Program-made: the position numbers and the translations under genes
Notes under the pieces: generated by a model
What the model was told of the DNA's origin: nothing
The model's input: only the letters and a program-made list of their open reading frames with translations
Database searches by the model: none
NCBI RefSeq assembly: GCF_040958095.1
Contig: NC_091227.1
Span: 16,796,932-16,860,931, forward strand
Reading direction: 5' to 3'
Source of the DNA: Procambarus clarkii
Lineage: Eukaryota; Arthropoda; Malacostraca; Decapoda; Cambaridae
DNA length: 64,000 bases
Shown: positions 22,586 through 33,281 of the stretch, in pieces
How the letters are laid out: each line of letters begins with the position of its first letter
How positions within the stretch are numbered: position 1 is the stretch's first letter

Positions 22586-23150
22586 ATAGGTGATAATAGG
22601 AAGGAAAAGAACACAGAAAGGGATAAAGAGAAGTACAGATAGATAAAACAAATGTATATTTATGTAAATATTTCAAATATGTATTTACTCATTGAGAAAC
22701 ACTCTGAAAGGTCTCTATATAGATCTTAGTGGTAGTGTTGATAACAGGAAAGAGAAGCAGAAGGCTCTCTCCCTACTCCTCTCCATCTGGCAGGAGGAGG
22801 AATACAAGTGTAATACAAGTGACTAGCACGAGGAATTCAAGTGGCTAGCAGGAGGAACTCAAGGGCTAGCAGGAGGAATACAATTACTTGAAGCACGATA
22901 TAATTTTTATAAGGCCGCCAAGCAAAACTGTACATACAAATTTAATTCAGACTTGGGAATATTGGCCGTAAACACAATACTGCCAAGACTTACTACTGTG
23001 AGTGTCACAGTTAGTGCTGCTACTGTGTGTACTCACATACTTATACCTGCAGAATCGAGCTGTTAGCTCTTGGACTCCGCCTTTCTAATTAATTTATTTT
23101 TCCTCTATTATAGCTACTACATATATTTCTCTAACACACACACAGATATC
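22580..23150. other. Unassigned, small irregular repeat
   Basis: GCTAGCAGGAGGAAYTCAAG-like words recur at 22820-22880. No gene. Confidence 0.5.
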
Positions 23151-23154
23151 CCCA

Positions 23155-23325
23155 GTAAGCAGCCCGTAGCAGCTGTCTAATTCCCAGGTACCTATATGCA
23201 GTTTTCATCTATCATAGGGGCGACAGAAAACTCTGTCCATTTGTTTACGCCTCGGCCGGGAATCGAACCTGGGCCCTTAGGACTATGACCCCCTAGCGCT
23301 GTCCACTCAGCCGCGAGGCCCCTAA
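23155..23325 (-). mobile_element. tRNA(Leu/Ser)-like SINE, reverse orientation
   Basis: On the reverse strand: A-box CGCGGCTGAGTGGACAGCG (about 23300-23318), B-box GGTTCGATTCCCGG (about 23257-23270), then the shared AGGTACCTGGGAATTAGACA and AGCTGCTACGGGCTGCTTAC body. It belongs to the 17301 and 21118 family. Confidence 0.87.
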
Positions 23326-23394
23326 TTTTTATCTGTTCCCCAATTTCGTGTCCACTCCCCCACTGTTACCCCAATTTTCATCAGTTTCTATCTG

Positions 23395-24025
23395 TGTCCT
23401 ATTGTCTTACTCTAATCTGAAGAGGCCTTTCCGTCTTATCTATTTCCTTCAGTATCTAGTATGTTGTGATCATGTCCCCTCTGCTCCTTAAATCCTCTAT
23501 GATTGTGAGATTTAGTTACATTAGCCAGTGTCGTAGCTTAATCGTTTTAACTCTGGTACCAATTATATCGCAAACCTTTGTATTTTTAAAGTTTGTATTT
23601 ATGCTTCATAAGGTGTGGATTCCATGCCGGTACTGCATATTCTAGTATTCGTCTAACAATTGCCTTGAAAGAGTCTTGATTTAAGTTTTTAAACAATGTT
23701 CGTATTTTTGGCAGCGTTTCTTATACTGCCGATGTTATTCTGTTTATGTGTGCCTCTGGTGTGAGTGTTGGAGTTATATCCAATCCCAGATCATTCTCCT
23801 TTTCTGATTCCTGTAGCTGCCTTCCCCGTATGGTGTAGCTGATTTCTGGTTCCTTCTCTCTCTTTTTCATATTCACTTCCTTGTACTTATTTGGGTTAAA
23901 TTCCAGCAACCATTTGTTTGACCACTCATGGAGTTTATCAAGATTCTCCTGTAACTTCCTGCAGTCTTCATCTGTTTTCGCGTTCACCGACAGCTTTCCA
24001 TCATCGAAAAACAGTGTGAGAGTGT
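23395..24025 (-). mobile_element. CR1-type LINE reverse-transcriptase pseudogene, reverse strand
   Basis: A reverse frame ending at 23721 contains LTLFFDDGKLSVNAKTDEDC (the RT catalytic FADD box, mutated to FFDD) and LEFNPNKYKE. Past a stop it continues with frameshifts as FKNLNQDSFKAI, RRILEYAVPAWNPHL and a decayed MITTY-type region. These match the region downstream of the catalytic box in CR1-like RT. Upstream of FFDD the frame runs into CACACACGCACGC sequence, so the 5' part is lost. It is inactive. Confidence 0.85.
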
Positions 24026-24129
24026 GGGTTTTAGTGTGCGAGTGTGTGCGTGCGTGCGTGTGTGTGCGTGTTCTCTTGAAAGTACCCAAATTGCTGCACT
24101 CATTTCTTTGTAGCAAACCAAGCACATTG

Positions 24130-24439
24130 AACGCAATCTTGTGCTGTGATTACGTACGATAAAGTATATAAAAAACTATTAGTTTGGTGAGGTTAGTTTG
24201 CATATAGTTGGGTAATATACATAATTAATTTTTTCATAAATTTGAACCTTAGTCACGCTCAAGGGTGTGTGAAGGTGTAAAAAAAGTGTATTAAAGCAGC
24301 AACAAAATATACTGACGTTAACCAAGAGTATTAACGACAATAAAAAAGAATATACACAAGTTAAAAGGTATTAAAAAGTATACTTTTGCTGACCAAAAAG
24401 TTTTACTAACAGTAAAAAAACAATGATACAATAATATTT
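24130..24439. other. AT-rich unassigned sequence
   Basis: Irregular AAAGTATTA-type words suggest an old decayed tandem repeat. No gene. Confidence 0.4.
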
Positions 24440-24520
24440 TTTTTTACATGACTTCATAATGGTTCAGTATGGACCGAAATGTCCTTTTCTTTAATTTCAG
24501 GGGTTTGGACTGGGTGTTAT
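24440..24520 (+). mobile_element. Old copy of the hairpin repeat family
   Basis: ACTTCATAATGGTTCAGTAT, then GGACCGAAATGTCC, then CTTTAATTTCAGGGGTTTGG and ACTGGG, which align with the 7482 and 54150 copies at lower identity. The GGTTC/GGACC stem still pairs with one G.U. Confidence 0.6.
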
Positions 24521-24681
24521 ATTATACAAACGTTGACCAAAAGTATTAATGACAGGAAAAATTCGTTCACATTACGGAATACATGACTGAAATAAATTCA
24601 GGCCTAACATAGAAACAATATTAATTAATTTCTGATAAATAAGGAGGTAACTAATTAAATTTGTATGGACAAATTAATACG

Positions 24682-24682
<1 letters not shown>

Positions 24683-24767
<85 letters not shown>

Positions 24768-24775
24768 ATATATAT
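24683..24775. repeat. (AT)n array with short remnants
   Basis: AT run to 24757, then TATATATAATATATAT-like remnants. Confidence 0.96.
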
Positions 24776-25189
24776 TCTACATAAATACCTTCTACCATTG
24801 TGAGGGCGAAGAAACACTAAATAACTTAATATTTCTATTTTATTGTTCAACGTTTTGTCAGCCATGTAAGATCTTCAGGAATACACATTATGCACAGAAG
24901 ACACAGGTATACTAAGTTTACACGTGGTAACATAGACATAAGTGTGGGTTTACCTCACCCTACGATTCGATTGATTGATGAAGATTGAACCCCATGAATA
25001 ACCATGGGCATAAATAACCCTATGATTCATCTAACCTCCGTAAATGTAGGGAGAGTCCATTAATGTGGTTAATTGCTGCCTAACTCTATCTATTAGTTGT
25101 TCTCTGGGTCTGCAATCTTCTCTCTGGATCACTTGAGGGCCATCAAACAACTGTATCATGCATCCACGTCAAATTCACTCAATGGTTGA
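24776..25189. other. Probable decayed retroelement flank, no frame
   Basis: Unassigned sequence immediately 3' (on the reverse strand) of the Penelope-like endonuclease. It may be that element's 3' part. Confidence 0.35.
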
Positions 25190-25432
25190 TTACAGCTCCC
25201 GAATCAACATGGACTCAAGTACATGGAGCCTCTTAAAACCGTTAGTGCATGAAATTATAGTGGTGTGTTTCGCTATGTCCTGCCACTTTAGGGTGGTGTT
25301 GGGGTGTTGAAAGTGATTTTGTTTAATACCTTCTGTAAATGAAGTGTAAGATATTACTCGAGTATTCGTGGTATGTCCAATATAGCATACATTTTGGAGT
25401 GCACAGTCTCCAGCATTGCACGTGTATTGATT
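25190..25432 (-). mobile_element. Penelope-like element, GIY-YIG endonuclease fragment
   Basis: A reverse frame open for about 80 codons ends at a TAA (25190-25192). It begins YINQYTCNAGDCALQNVCYI, with paired Cys residues ahead of a YIG motif in VCYIGHT. Then come NTRVISYTSF (the GIY-YIG Arg region, altered), KQNHFQHPN, and VLESMLIREL with the conserved Glu. Motif order and the Cys pairs match the C-terminal endonuclease of Penelope-like retroelements. No RT lies upstream; a stop at about 25433 breaks the frame. It is a fragment, and the Arg region looks too altered for activity. Confidence 0.82.
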
Positions 25433-25545
25433 GATATACTACATTAGTTCTATTAATGAAGTATATCAATACAGTACATTTTGTGGCATTGATGTGGCTT
25501 GAACTAGCATGTCTGATTCCCAGACACCTGCCTTAACAAATTATA

Positions 25546-25548
<3 letters not shown>

Positions 25549-25631
<83 letters not shown>

Positions 25632-25672
25632 GGGCATCCATATATGGGACTCCATAATATATATATATATAT
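25549..25672. repeat. (AT)n arrays with an interrupting short sequence
   Basis: AT runs 25549-25609, 25611-25631 and 25654-25672. The interruption GGGCATCCATATATGGGACT lies between the last two. Confidence 0.95.
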
Positions 25673-26239
25673 ATTACCTTGAGCTATAGAAAGGGAAAGC
25701 TCTAAACTCTATAACCTCTCTGTGACAGAGAGAGAGAAACATCACGACGTATTTCCTGTGAAGGAAGTAAAATTCAATCCATAATCCAAGAATAATCTCC
25801 CAGCACCCACTTCCAGGCTCGGCACAAAAACTGGACGAGGAAGCCGACTAGACACGACTGTTCTGTTGCAATCCAGGTCATTGGCGTAGCCCCGAGGACA
25901 CCGGGGCCCAGAGCTACAGCACAACCACCTGTGAATGATTCGAGCCCTGCAAAGTGCAATGTTAACTGCATATAGACCTAAATCAGTAGCAATGACACCA
26001 AAATTATTGAAAAAGTAAATGAAAAATTATTCATAATAAGAATATGAATGAGAATTTTAATATTATTATTATTATAATAATAATATTAATAGTAATACAA
26101 ATAATAATAAAATAAGCACAAACACCTTTATTGCAACTCAACGGAACAGCAGGAACAACAGTAAGTGTAACAACAACAAAAACAACAGTAACTGCTGTAA
26201 AAAAAAGCAACAACAGCTTTAACAAGAACAGCCACAACA
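25673..26239. other. Unassigned sequence
   Basis: AT-rich from 26000 with ATT/AAT trinucleotides at 26060-26110. No gene. Confidence 0.45.
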
Positions 26240-26520
26240 ACAGTCAATATCAACAGCAGCAGCAGCAACAAATGCAACATCAGGAACAACAGTTGCATCA
26301 ACAGTAGTAACAAAAAACAATAACAGAACAAGAGCAGCAACAGTAGCAACAAAAATAACAACAGTAGCAACAAAAGCAGCAACAGTAGCAACAAAAGCAG
26401 CAACAGTAGTAACAGCATTAGCAATAAAAACAGTAACAACAGCAGTAACTGTTACAGCAACAACAGTATCAGAAAATCAACGATAGCAGCAGCAGTAGCA
26501 GCAGCAGTAATGGTGTAAGC
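26240..26520. repeat. CAA/CAG trinucleotide-rich region
   Basis: AACAGTAGCAACAAAAGCAG-type repeats continue from about 26150. Leu-rich reverse frames are artefacts of the composition. Confidence 0.85.
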
Positions 26521-26529
26521 AGATGCAGC

Positions 26530-26725
26530 AGAAGTGGAGGTAAAGGCAGCAGAAGTGGGGGTATAAGTAGCCACAGCAGTAGAAGTGGAGGTTCAAGCAG
26601 CAGAAGTGGGGGTATAAGCAGCCACAACAGCAGAAGTGGAGGTTCAGGCAGCAGAAGTGGGGGTATAAGTAGCCACAACAGCAGAAGTGGAGGTTCAGGC
26701 AGCAGTAGCGGGGGTATAGAGACAG
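26530..26725. repeat. 51-bp Ser/Gly-type minisatellite, about 3.5 copies
   Basis: AGAAGTGGAGG recurs at 26581, 26632 and 26683, an exact 51-bp period (17 codons). The forward frame would read SRSGGSSSRSGGISSHNS-like repeats; the reverse frames read PPLLLLWLLIP-like. No start, domain or splice context supports a gene. Confidence 0.85.
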
Positions 26726-27039
26726 CGAGGGAGGCAGCAAGAGTACCTCTGTCTCTGGCAGCCAATCCTGGCCTTCCTGGCAGCCAATCCTGGCCTTCCT
26801 GGCGTCATCATGACCTTCCTAACTTCACGGTGTGTGGGTTAATTCTTCCTCTTCCCGCTACGCCCACCTCCTACCCCCGTCACCGCTCGTAACTGCCTGA
26901 GTGGCCTGGGCTACGGAGCTGTGTGGGGGCTCTCGTTCCTGGCCTGTAACACTATCTGTCTCCTCCCTCTCTCTCCTGTAACACTGTATCTTCCCACTCT
27001 CCCTTCTGTAGCATTGTACCTGCCCACCTTCCCACTCTC

Positions 27040-28130
27040 TTCTGAGTGATGGAGAAAGTATTCAGGTCGAAGATGGTGGAGCGTCTTTACAGGACTGTGT
27101 GACGAAAGATCAGTATGGATTAGGAAAAGGAATGTCGTGCCTGACAAACTTGTGGGAGTTCTATGATAATTTTACCAAAATAAGACACGAAAAAAAGGCT
27201 TGGTAGACTGTATTTTCCTACACTGTCAAAAAGTATTTGTCACTATTCCTTATTGAAGACTGTTGTACAAGCTGGAGAACCAGGCAGGGATAACTAGGAT
27301 AACACTGAACTGGGTAAGGGAGTACCTGAAGAGCAGGAAGCAGAAAGTCACAGTCAGAGAGGAGGCTTCAAGCTGGAGGAATGTAAAAGTGGTGTCCCAC
27401 AAGGCTCTGTCCAGGGACCACTGCTGTTCCTAATTTATCTGAATGACATACCCGAGGGAGTGAGCTCGGTCATGTCAATAATTGTTGATGGTGTACAGCT
27501 GATGAGGACTGTAAGCAGAGAGAAGGACTGCAGGAACTTTCAGAATTATCTAAACAAACTCAAGGCATGGTCAAAGAAATGGTTGGTGGAATTCAATCCC
27601 AACAAATGTAAGGTAATGAAGATGGGAATGGGAAGAAAGAACAAGAATCGGAAAGACTCAGGTGTATATAGTTCCGACATTTACACCGGTGGAACAAACA
27701 AACAGTATAACATTGGCAGCATATGGGACGCTTACTAATATAAGAACATTCTTTAAAAACCTAAATCAGGACTGCTTCAAGGCTATCTACACAATATTTG
27801 TTAGACCAGTACTGGAATGTGCAGTACCGGCATGGGATCCGCACCTTGTGGAGCATAAAGCTGAAACTTAAATAGTTAAAGTGTTTGCAGCAAGATTGGT
27901 GCCAGAGCTAAGAGGGTTAAGCTCCGAAGATAGGCTAGTAGACTCACAATGAACTTTTTGACCATGTCGTAGCTCAGTCGATTAAGGCAGCGTCTGGGAT
28001 GCTCTCGGACGTAGGTCCGAGAGCACGGAGCAAATCCTCGTCACGGCCCTTGTGGATTTGTTCATAGGCTAGTGGAACTAAACCTCACAACCCTAGTGGA
28101 TAGACGGAACAGAGGGGATCACAACTCTTG
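27040..28130 (+). mobile_element. CR1-type LINE RT pseudogene, interrupted by a SINE
   Basis: Fragments in RT order but across frameshifts and stops: QYGLGKGMSCLTNLWEFYD (about 27110-27165), FLHCQKVFVTIPY, SGVPQGSVQGPLLFLIYLND (about 27390-27450), VDGVQLMRT where the catalytic FADD Asp pair is lost, LVEFNPNKCKVM, FKNLNQDCFKAIYTIFVRP, and, across the inserted SINE, SSEDRL then VELNLTTLVDRRNRGD. Loss of the catalytic Asp residues and several stops make it inactive. Confidence 0.9.
27940..28063 (+). mobile_element. tRNA-derived SINE with 10-bp target-site duplication
   Basis: ATAGGCTAGT at 27930-27939 is repeated exactly at 28064-28073. Removing the element and one repeat restores the RT reading (SSEDRL joined to VELNLTT), which confirms the insertion boundaries. 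The element carries the A-box GTAGCTCAGTCGATTAAGGC and ends CCCTTGTGGATTTGTTC. Its B-box is disrupted relative to 21622-21765. Confidence 0.9.
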
Positions 28131-28429
28131 TTACAGTGAGCCCCATTCCCTCCCCTCTCTTTCAACACTACTGTACCTCCCCCTTCCCTCTCCCCCCCTT
28201 CTTTACACGGCTTCTCCACCACTATCACTTTCCTTCACTATTGTTTAACCACCATCACCATCCTCCCAATCACCACCACCACCAACTTCACCCCAGCTAT
28301 CACCACCGCCATCAACATTTCAGCAACCAACACTCATTCCACCACTCCAATACCACCACCAACAACAGCTGAGCTCTCGTCACCATCACTAGAGACAGGA
28401 CATTCTTCCAGGATACAGGGAATTCCTCC
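28131..28429. other. Pyrimidine-rich then CAC-rich unassigned sequence
   Basis: CT-rich 28140-28225 and CACCAC-rich 28245-28370. No gene. Confidence 0.5.
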
Positions 28430-29340
28430 AGGAATTCTAGAGAAAGAAAATGTTGTCCCAATAAAAAAGGGGAAAGACAAGTGGTACAAAAATATAAGCC
28501 AGTATCACTGACAAGTGTTCTGTGTGAAGAGATGGAGAGAGAGAAAGAGAGAGAGAGAGACAGAGAGAGAGAATAGTGGAACACATGTATAGGATAAACT
28601 TTGTAATCGACCGTCAGCGAGGATTCAGAAATGGGGAAATTGTGGTGTGACTAACTTGATCGAGTACTATAACAAAACTACTCAAATGAGATAGGGGAGA
28701 AAATACTGAAGATAGACTGCATTTTCCTAGATTGTCAGAAAGCCTTTGACAGTGTTCCTCGTGAAAGGCTGGTGTTGTTGTCCAAGATGAAGCAGCAGAT
28801 AATTGTGAACTGGGTCAGGGAGTACCAGAAGAAGAGAAAACAAAGAGTCATAGGTAAAGAGAAAGTTACCAGCTAGAGGAATGTACCAAGTGGCATCCCT
28901 CAAGGCTGTGTCATGGGATCACTATTGTTCTTAACTGATGAGGATGACTTACCTGACGAGGTGAGCTTTTCAATACCATGTGTCTGCCGTCGACGCCGAG
29001 CTAATGAGGACTGTAAAAACCGAGGAAAACTACAGAAAGGTACAGGAAGATCTTGACAAACTCCATTAGTGGAAAAAAACAATAGTTGCTAGAATTTAAT
29101 CCCTACAAGTGTAGAGTATAATGATAGGGAGAGGCCAAGAGATCCCCTTACACCATAAGGGGAACACAAAAGGAACACTACAACACAACTAGAGGAACAC
29201 AAAAGCAGGGTAACATTGGCAGGCTATTGGACGTTGGCTAGCATTAGAACATCGCTTATAAACCTAAATCATAACTCTCTCAAAGCAATCTACACAACCT
29301 ATAGCAATCTACGACAGGGTTAAAAAGAGTTGAAACCGAA
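28430..29340 (+). mobile_element. Second CR1-type LINE RT pseudogene, same strand
   Basis: RT-like fragments in order with many stops and frameshifts: PVSLTSVLCEEME (about 28500-28540), then a (GA)n insertion 28528-28572, DRQRGFRNGE, FLDCQKAFDSVP-like sequence near 28725-28765, MRTVKTEENYRKVQEDLDKL, and a decayed C-terminus with TRN-type words to 29340. It covers roughly the same RT segment as 27040-28130 but is more decayed. Confidence 0.82.
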
Positions 29341-29454
29341 GTTCTACTGAACCTACTGGATCTCGTAGCCTCTCCGAGGCACAAACTAGGGTTTTACACA
29401 ACTCCACATCTTTATGGCCAGACTCGACAAAGAATTTGAACGTCAAAATTTTTT

Positions 29455-29668
29455 GTTGACCAGACCACACACTAGAATGTGAAGGGACGACGACGTTTCA
29501 GTCCGTCCTGGACCATTCTCAAGTCAATCGACTTGAGAATCAGTCGGAATTGACTTGAGGGAATTCGGTCCGTCCAAGCCAGGACGGACCGAAACGTCGT
29601 CGTCCCTTCACATTCTTGTGTGTGGTCTGGTCAACATACTTTAGCCACGTTATTGTGACTCATCGCCT
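29455..29668. mobile_element. Inverted pair of the hairpin repeat family, imperfect
   Basis: The left arm 29455-29509 and right arm about 29580-29635 are reverse complements with about 3 mismatches. The roughly 70-base spacer holds further partial copies in both orientations. The tail (GCCACGTTATTGTGACTC) matches that after 8551. Confidence 0.88.
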
Positions 29669-30080
29669 TCAAAATTTTTACATTGACACGCTACGGGTAC
29701 AACAACAAGGCTAGCAGGTGCGGGGTGTATACAGACCTCATAAGAGAATAGGAATAGGAATATCGGAGGCTCACCTATCCGGAGACACGGATAGGTGAGT
29801 ATTGACAGGTAAGTACCACCACCTGGCCGGACTCCAGCCTCACCTGGAGCGGTTGAGGCAGGTCATGGAGGGGGGGGGAGAGGCAGTTCACAAAGAGGTC
29901 AAGGCCATGCCTCGCTGAGCCTGCCTACCTCTATCACCTTTCCTCTCTTGGAACTTTGGGTAATATTTTCAGTGATGTATTTGATCATAGAGGTTTGTAC
30001 GTAAGTAACAGCTGAAAGTAACATAAGTAACACTATTTAAGAGGAACAGCTGCTAGCAATCTGTTTGAGTAGCTGTTAGT
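29669..30080. other. Unassigned sequence
   Basis: No gene. A short G-run occurs near 29870. Confidence 0.45.
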
Positions 30081-30165
30081 GTATTCACCTAGTTGTGCTT
30101 GCGGGGGGTTGAGCTCTGCTCTTTCGGTTCGCCTCTCAATTGTCAATCAATCAGCTGTTACTAAC
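30081..30165 (-). mobile_element. LINE 3'-end fragment, reverse orientation
   Basis: The reverse strand ends with ACAACTAGGTGAATAC preceded by GAGGCGAACCGAAAGAGCAG and TTGATTGACAATTGA, the 3' UTR of the CR1-type LINE at 18565. Confidence 0.8.
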
Positions 30166-30181
30166 TACTAAGTAATTTTTT

Positions 30182-30184
<3 letters not shown>

Positions 30185-30267
<83 letters not shown>
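30185..30267. repeat. (AC)41 array
   Basis: Uninterrupted AC dinucleotides lying between two LINE-end fragments (30081-30165 and 30281-30362). Confidence 0.98.
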
Positions 30268-30268
<1 letters not shown>

Positions 30269-30280
30269 AGGACCATAGTC

Positions 30281-30362
30281 ATTACTGTAAACAACCGATG
30301 CCCGAAAGGCGGGATCCAAGAGTCAATGCTCGATCCTGCAGACACAAATAGGTGAGTACACA
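30281..30362 (+). mobile_element. Variant LINE/SINE 3' end
   Basis: ATGCCCGAAAGGCGGGATCC, then GCTCGATCCTGCAGACACAA and ATAGGTGAGTACAC. It has the same GTGAGTAC terminus as the CR1-type LINE with a different body, so it is probably a related family. Confidence 0.6.
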
Positions 30363-30384
30363 GCAATGGTGTAATACCCAAGTA

Positions 30385-30530
30385 CCTATTTACCACCAGG
30401 AAGACAATGGCATCAAACACAATGAACCCTGCCCATTCGTGTCTGTCTCAGCTGGGAATCGAACCAGGTCCGTGGGTAGCCTGCTTACCATGACAGCCAC
30501 CGCACCGTGGCAGCCTGCCCAACCGCCTTC
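30385..30530 (-). mobile_element. tRNA-like SINE, reverse orientation
   Basis: The reverse strand has GGTGCGGTGGCTGTCATGGT, then B-box GGTTCGATTCCCAGC (about 30451-30465), then CTTCCTGGTGGTAAATAGGT and ACTTGGG. Head and tail order fit the local SINE plan. Confidence 0.65.
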
Positions 30531-30644
30531 AAGGTAGGACGCTCCTACACCTAGACTGGTCAAGGCTATAGCAGGAATCTCCATAATAAAATAGTTTAAA
30601 TGTTGTTGCTCTTCGCTCACCCCCTTCCCACCACTGGTAGATAC

Positions 30645-30645
<1 letters not shown>

Positions 30646-30725
<80 letters not shown>
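30646..30725. repeat. (AT)40 array
   Basis: Uninterrupted AT dinucleotides. Confidence 0.98.
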
Positions 30726-30727
<2 letters not shown>

Positions 30728-30944
30728 GTACTGTAAGGGAGAATATCTGTCTGTCTGACTGTCGGAGGCCATATTGTTTTCCTCGAGCTTCAAAGCATTC
30801 TCAAGATTACAAAGGTGTCAAAAGTTCCTCAGGCCACAGGTCTTTGTCAACTATTCTTCTTCATTTTTGAGTTTTTGACGCCACGGAGCTCCTCTTATTG
30901 TCGACCCTCACACATTAGACAATTGCATAATTTATAAGAGAGAC
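30726..30944. other. Unassigned sequence
   Basis: Short unique stretch between arrays. No gene. Confidence 0.5.
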
Positions 30945-31470
30945 AGAGACCGAGACAGAGACCGAGACAGAGACCGAGACAGAGACCGAGACAGAGAGAG
31001 ACGGACAAAGAAACAAACAGAGACTGAGACATAAATTGAGACATTGAGACTCAGAGATTTAGACAATCAGTATATGGATAGATGTATTGAATATAGGTGG
31101 ATGGGTAGACAGATGGATAGATTGATGGATAGATTAATAGACTGAATAATAGATAGGTGGATAAATGGATAGACAGACGAGTACATGGGTGGATGAATGG
31201 ATAGAAATAGATGGGTTGGGAGATGAGTAGGTGGATAGATAGATGGATAAATATATATAGATGGATAGATATTTTACATAGATTGATGGATAAGTGGATG
31301 GATGTATAGATGGATAGATAGATACATGAACGGATAGACGGACGAAGATATGAATTGATAAATGAATAGATAGATTGATGGAAAGATGAGTACTTCCAAG
31401 GAGAAATAGATAGATAAGTAGAAGGAGTTTTAGACGGATAGATGGACAGATATATGAATGAATTGACGGA
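30945..31470. repeat. 12-bp GA-rich tandem repeat, then degenerate GATA/GATG array
   Basis: GAGACAGAGACC repeats four to five times at 30947-30998. From 31070 to 31460 variants of GATGGATAGATA dominate. The same kind of array is at 49330-49760. Confidence 0.85.
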
Positions 31471-32499
31471 TGAAGAGGTTTTGTTTACATTCCTTATAGT
31501 GAGAAAGTTGCTCTCTGCGTCATTGTCCTGGAGTACTGTGTTTCACTACACGAGCTGGTCAATAATCACTCTGACACCACCACCAATAGCTCTAGCATAA
31601 AATTACTACCCCTCACTCAATCCTAGAATGATGTACGCTAAACCCCCCACTCAGTGAGAACAAAAGTGGCACGCCCACACGAACGCCCACACGCACGACC
31701 ACACTCCTCGTTTTCTGTGACGCGTGGCTATAAACGCACTCAAGAACAAATCACACACACTCCTCAGGTGAGAGAACATCTCATTTTCCTCTCGTTCTCT
31801 TTCGTATAGCGAAACGTAACACGTTCGCTATCACCCCAAAAAGCTTTTCACACTTCTGGGATATTTTACACTTGATTGTAAAGATGTTTCATTGCTGGCG
31901 GGACAATCACTTTTCCTCAGACTCATGTGACTACTGAGTCTTTCCACTGTGGCTCCAGATACACTACGAGCACAAGTGATATACAATCCCTTTCTGCTTG
32001 TCAGTTTTACTTAACAATTTCCCCAGAAATTGCAAGTGATTCCTTAGTGATTTTCGCACTGGTACCTTGACTACGATACACATGCTTTGGCTTGTCCTTG
32101 ACTGTCGTTTGTGTCGTAATTCCTTCTTCCAGTACGATGTAAAGTCCAATTGCGAATGCTGGACAGGGATTCAGTATCTGGCTTGTTACTCGGTAATAGA
32201 TAGTACTGTATCTTCCAGACCTAGGAAAGACTGGCTTGCCTGTAGCTCGAGGACACATAGGAGTTCTCCTACTGGAATTTGGAGACTGAATTTTTTTGCT
32301 CTAATTTTTATCCCAAGAAACTTTCATGATGCTGTGACATCATCACCTGTTGACCAATCACAGCCTCTCCCGCGTTTTTAGTAGCCTGTTCTGGTTGGTC
32401 GACGCACCATAGACCTCTCGTGACGTCAGTTTCACAACGTCCCGTCCTGACAGGAGTCGACACTGTCGCCGAGAAGGAAGGACAGAAGACAGAAGTGGC
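31471..32499. other. Unassigned sequence with overlapping reverse frames
   Basis: Reverse frames 32007-32258 and 31964-32149, and a forward frame 32067-32381, are 60-104 codons long with normal composition but no domain I recognise. A TATAAA word at about 31730 and a CCAATCA word at about 32354 are not supported by a gene. I cannot tell an old gene fragment from chance. Confidence 0.35.
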
Positions 32500-32582
32500 T
32501 CAAGGACATGGAGGACAGAAGAAAATGTATATATGCTCGTTAGCATTGTAAATGTGTGACCCCGTCTGTGGTAGAACAAGAA
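32500..32582 (+). mobile_element. Dispersed 3'-tail repeat, partial copy
   Basis: GGACAGAAGAAAATGTATAT, then GTTAGCATTGTAAATGTGTG and CTGTGGTAGAA match 10895-10980 and 42005-42085. Confidence 0.75.
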
Positions 32583-33202
32583 ACTATCGCTGTGGGGTGC
32601 AGGAGGGTTGTGGTCACCCTCGTCAACCGTTTCTGGGGGGTTGATTGTTTGATTGTTGCCGCCGGAGGCGGCTAGTTTATTGTACACCCCATACTCATCC
32701 TGTGAGCGGTAGCGCAAAAAGCATTACAAAGGCCACAAATGGTCTATATCAGACAGGTTTCTTGGGGAGAGAGAAGAGCCTGTCCTGACCCTCACTACAG
32801 AGGGTACCTCCCTCTGGTACTTCGACTATTGCGACTCCATTTCAACTCAACAACATGACTCGGGTCACAAATGTTGACATTTTTTTTTACTCCTCTCGTA
32901 GAGACGAGTCTATTGACATCCAACTTGACACACTTTGGATTTCAACTAACGAAGTTAGATCTTGCAAGCACTTATGAAAGCAATAAAATTTAAGAAACAA
33001 ACGGTCAGAAATAAGTTAGAAAGATTAAACAAAAAGTTTCATTGAACAAATGTTGAGACTTTTTGAATGAGGATTTTACTTAAATTTTTCGTACTTATTC
33101 AGAGACCGCTTGTTCCTTTTGACTGTTGTTAGCTAATCTATACCTGTATCATGTACCTAATACATGTATCGTGTATGTCAATTTATCATTATTAATCCGT
33201 TA

Positions 33203-33206
<4 letters not shown>
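32583..33206. other. Unassigned sequence, AT-rich toward the right
   Basis: No gene or recognised repeat. Confidence 0.5.

Positions 33207-33277
<71 letters not shown>
33207..33277. repeat. (AT)n array
   Basis: The array that flanks the left end of the first palindromic element. Confidence 0.97.

Positions 33278-33281
<4 letters not shown>

Noticed and set aside
26128..26765. Leu-rich multi-pass membrane protein ORFs
   Set aside because: They come from CAA/CAG trinucleotides and the 51-bp array. No start or conserved domain.
31725..32360. TATA box (about 31730) and CCAAT box (about 32354) as promoter elements
   Set aside because: No supported gene starts nearby. Such words are expected by chance over 64 kb.
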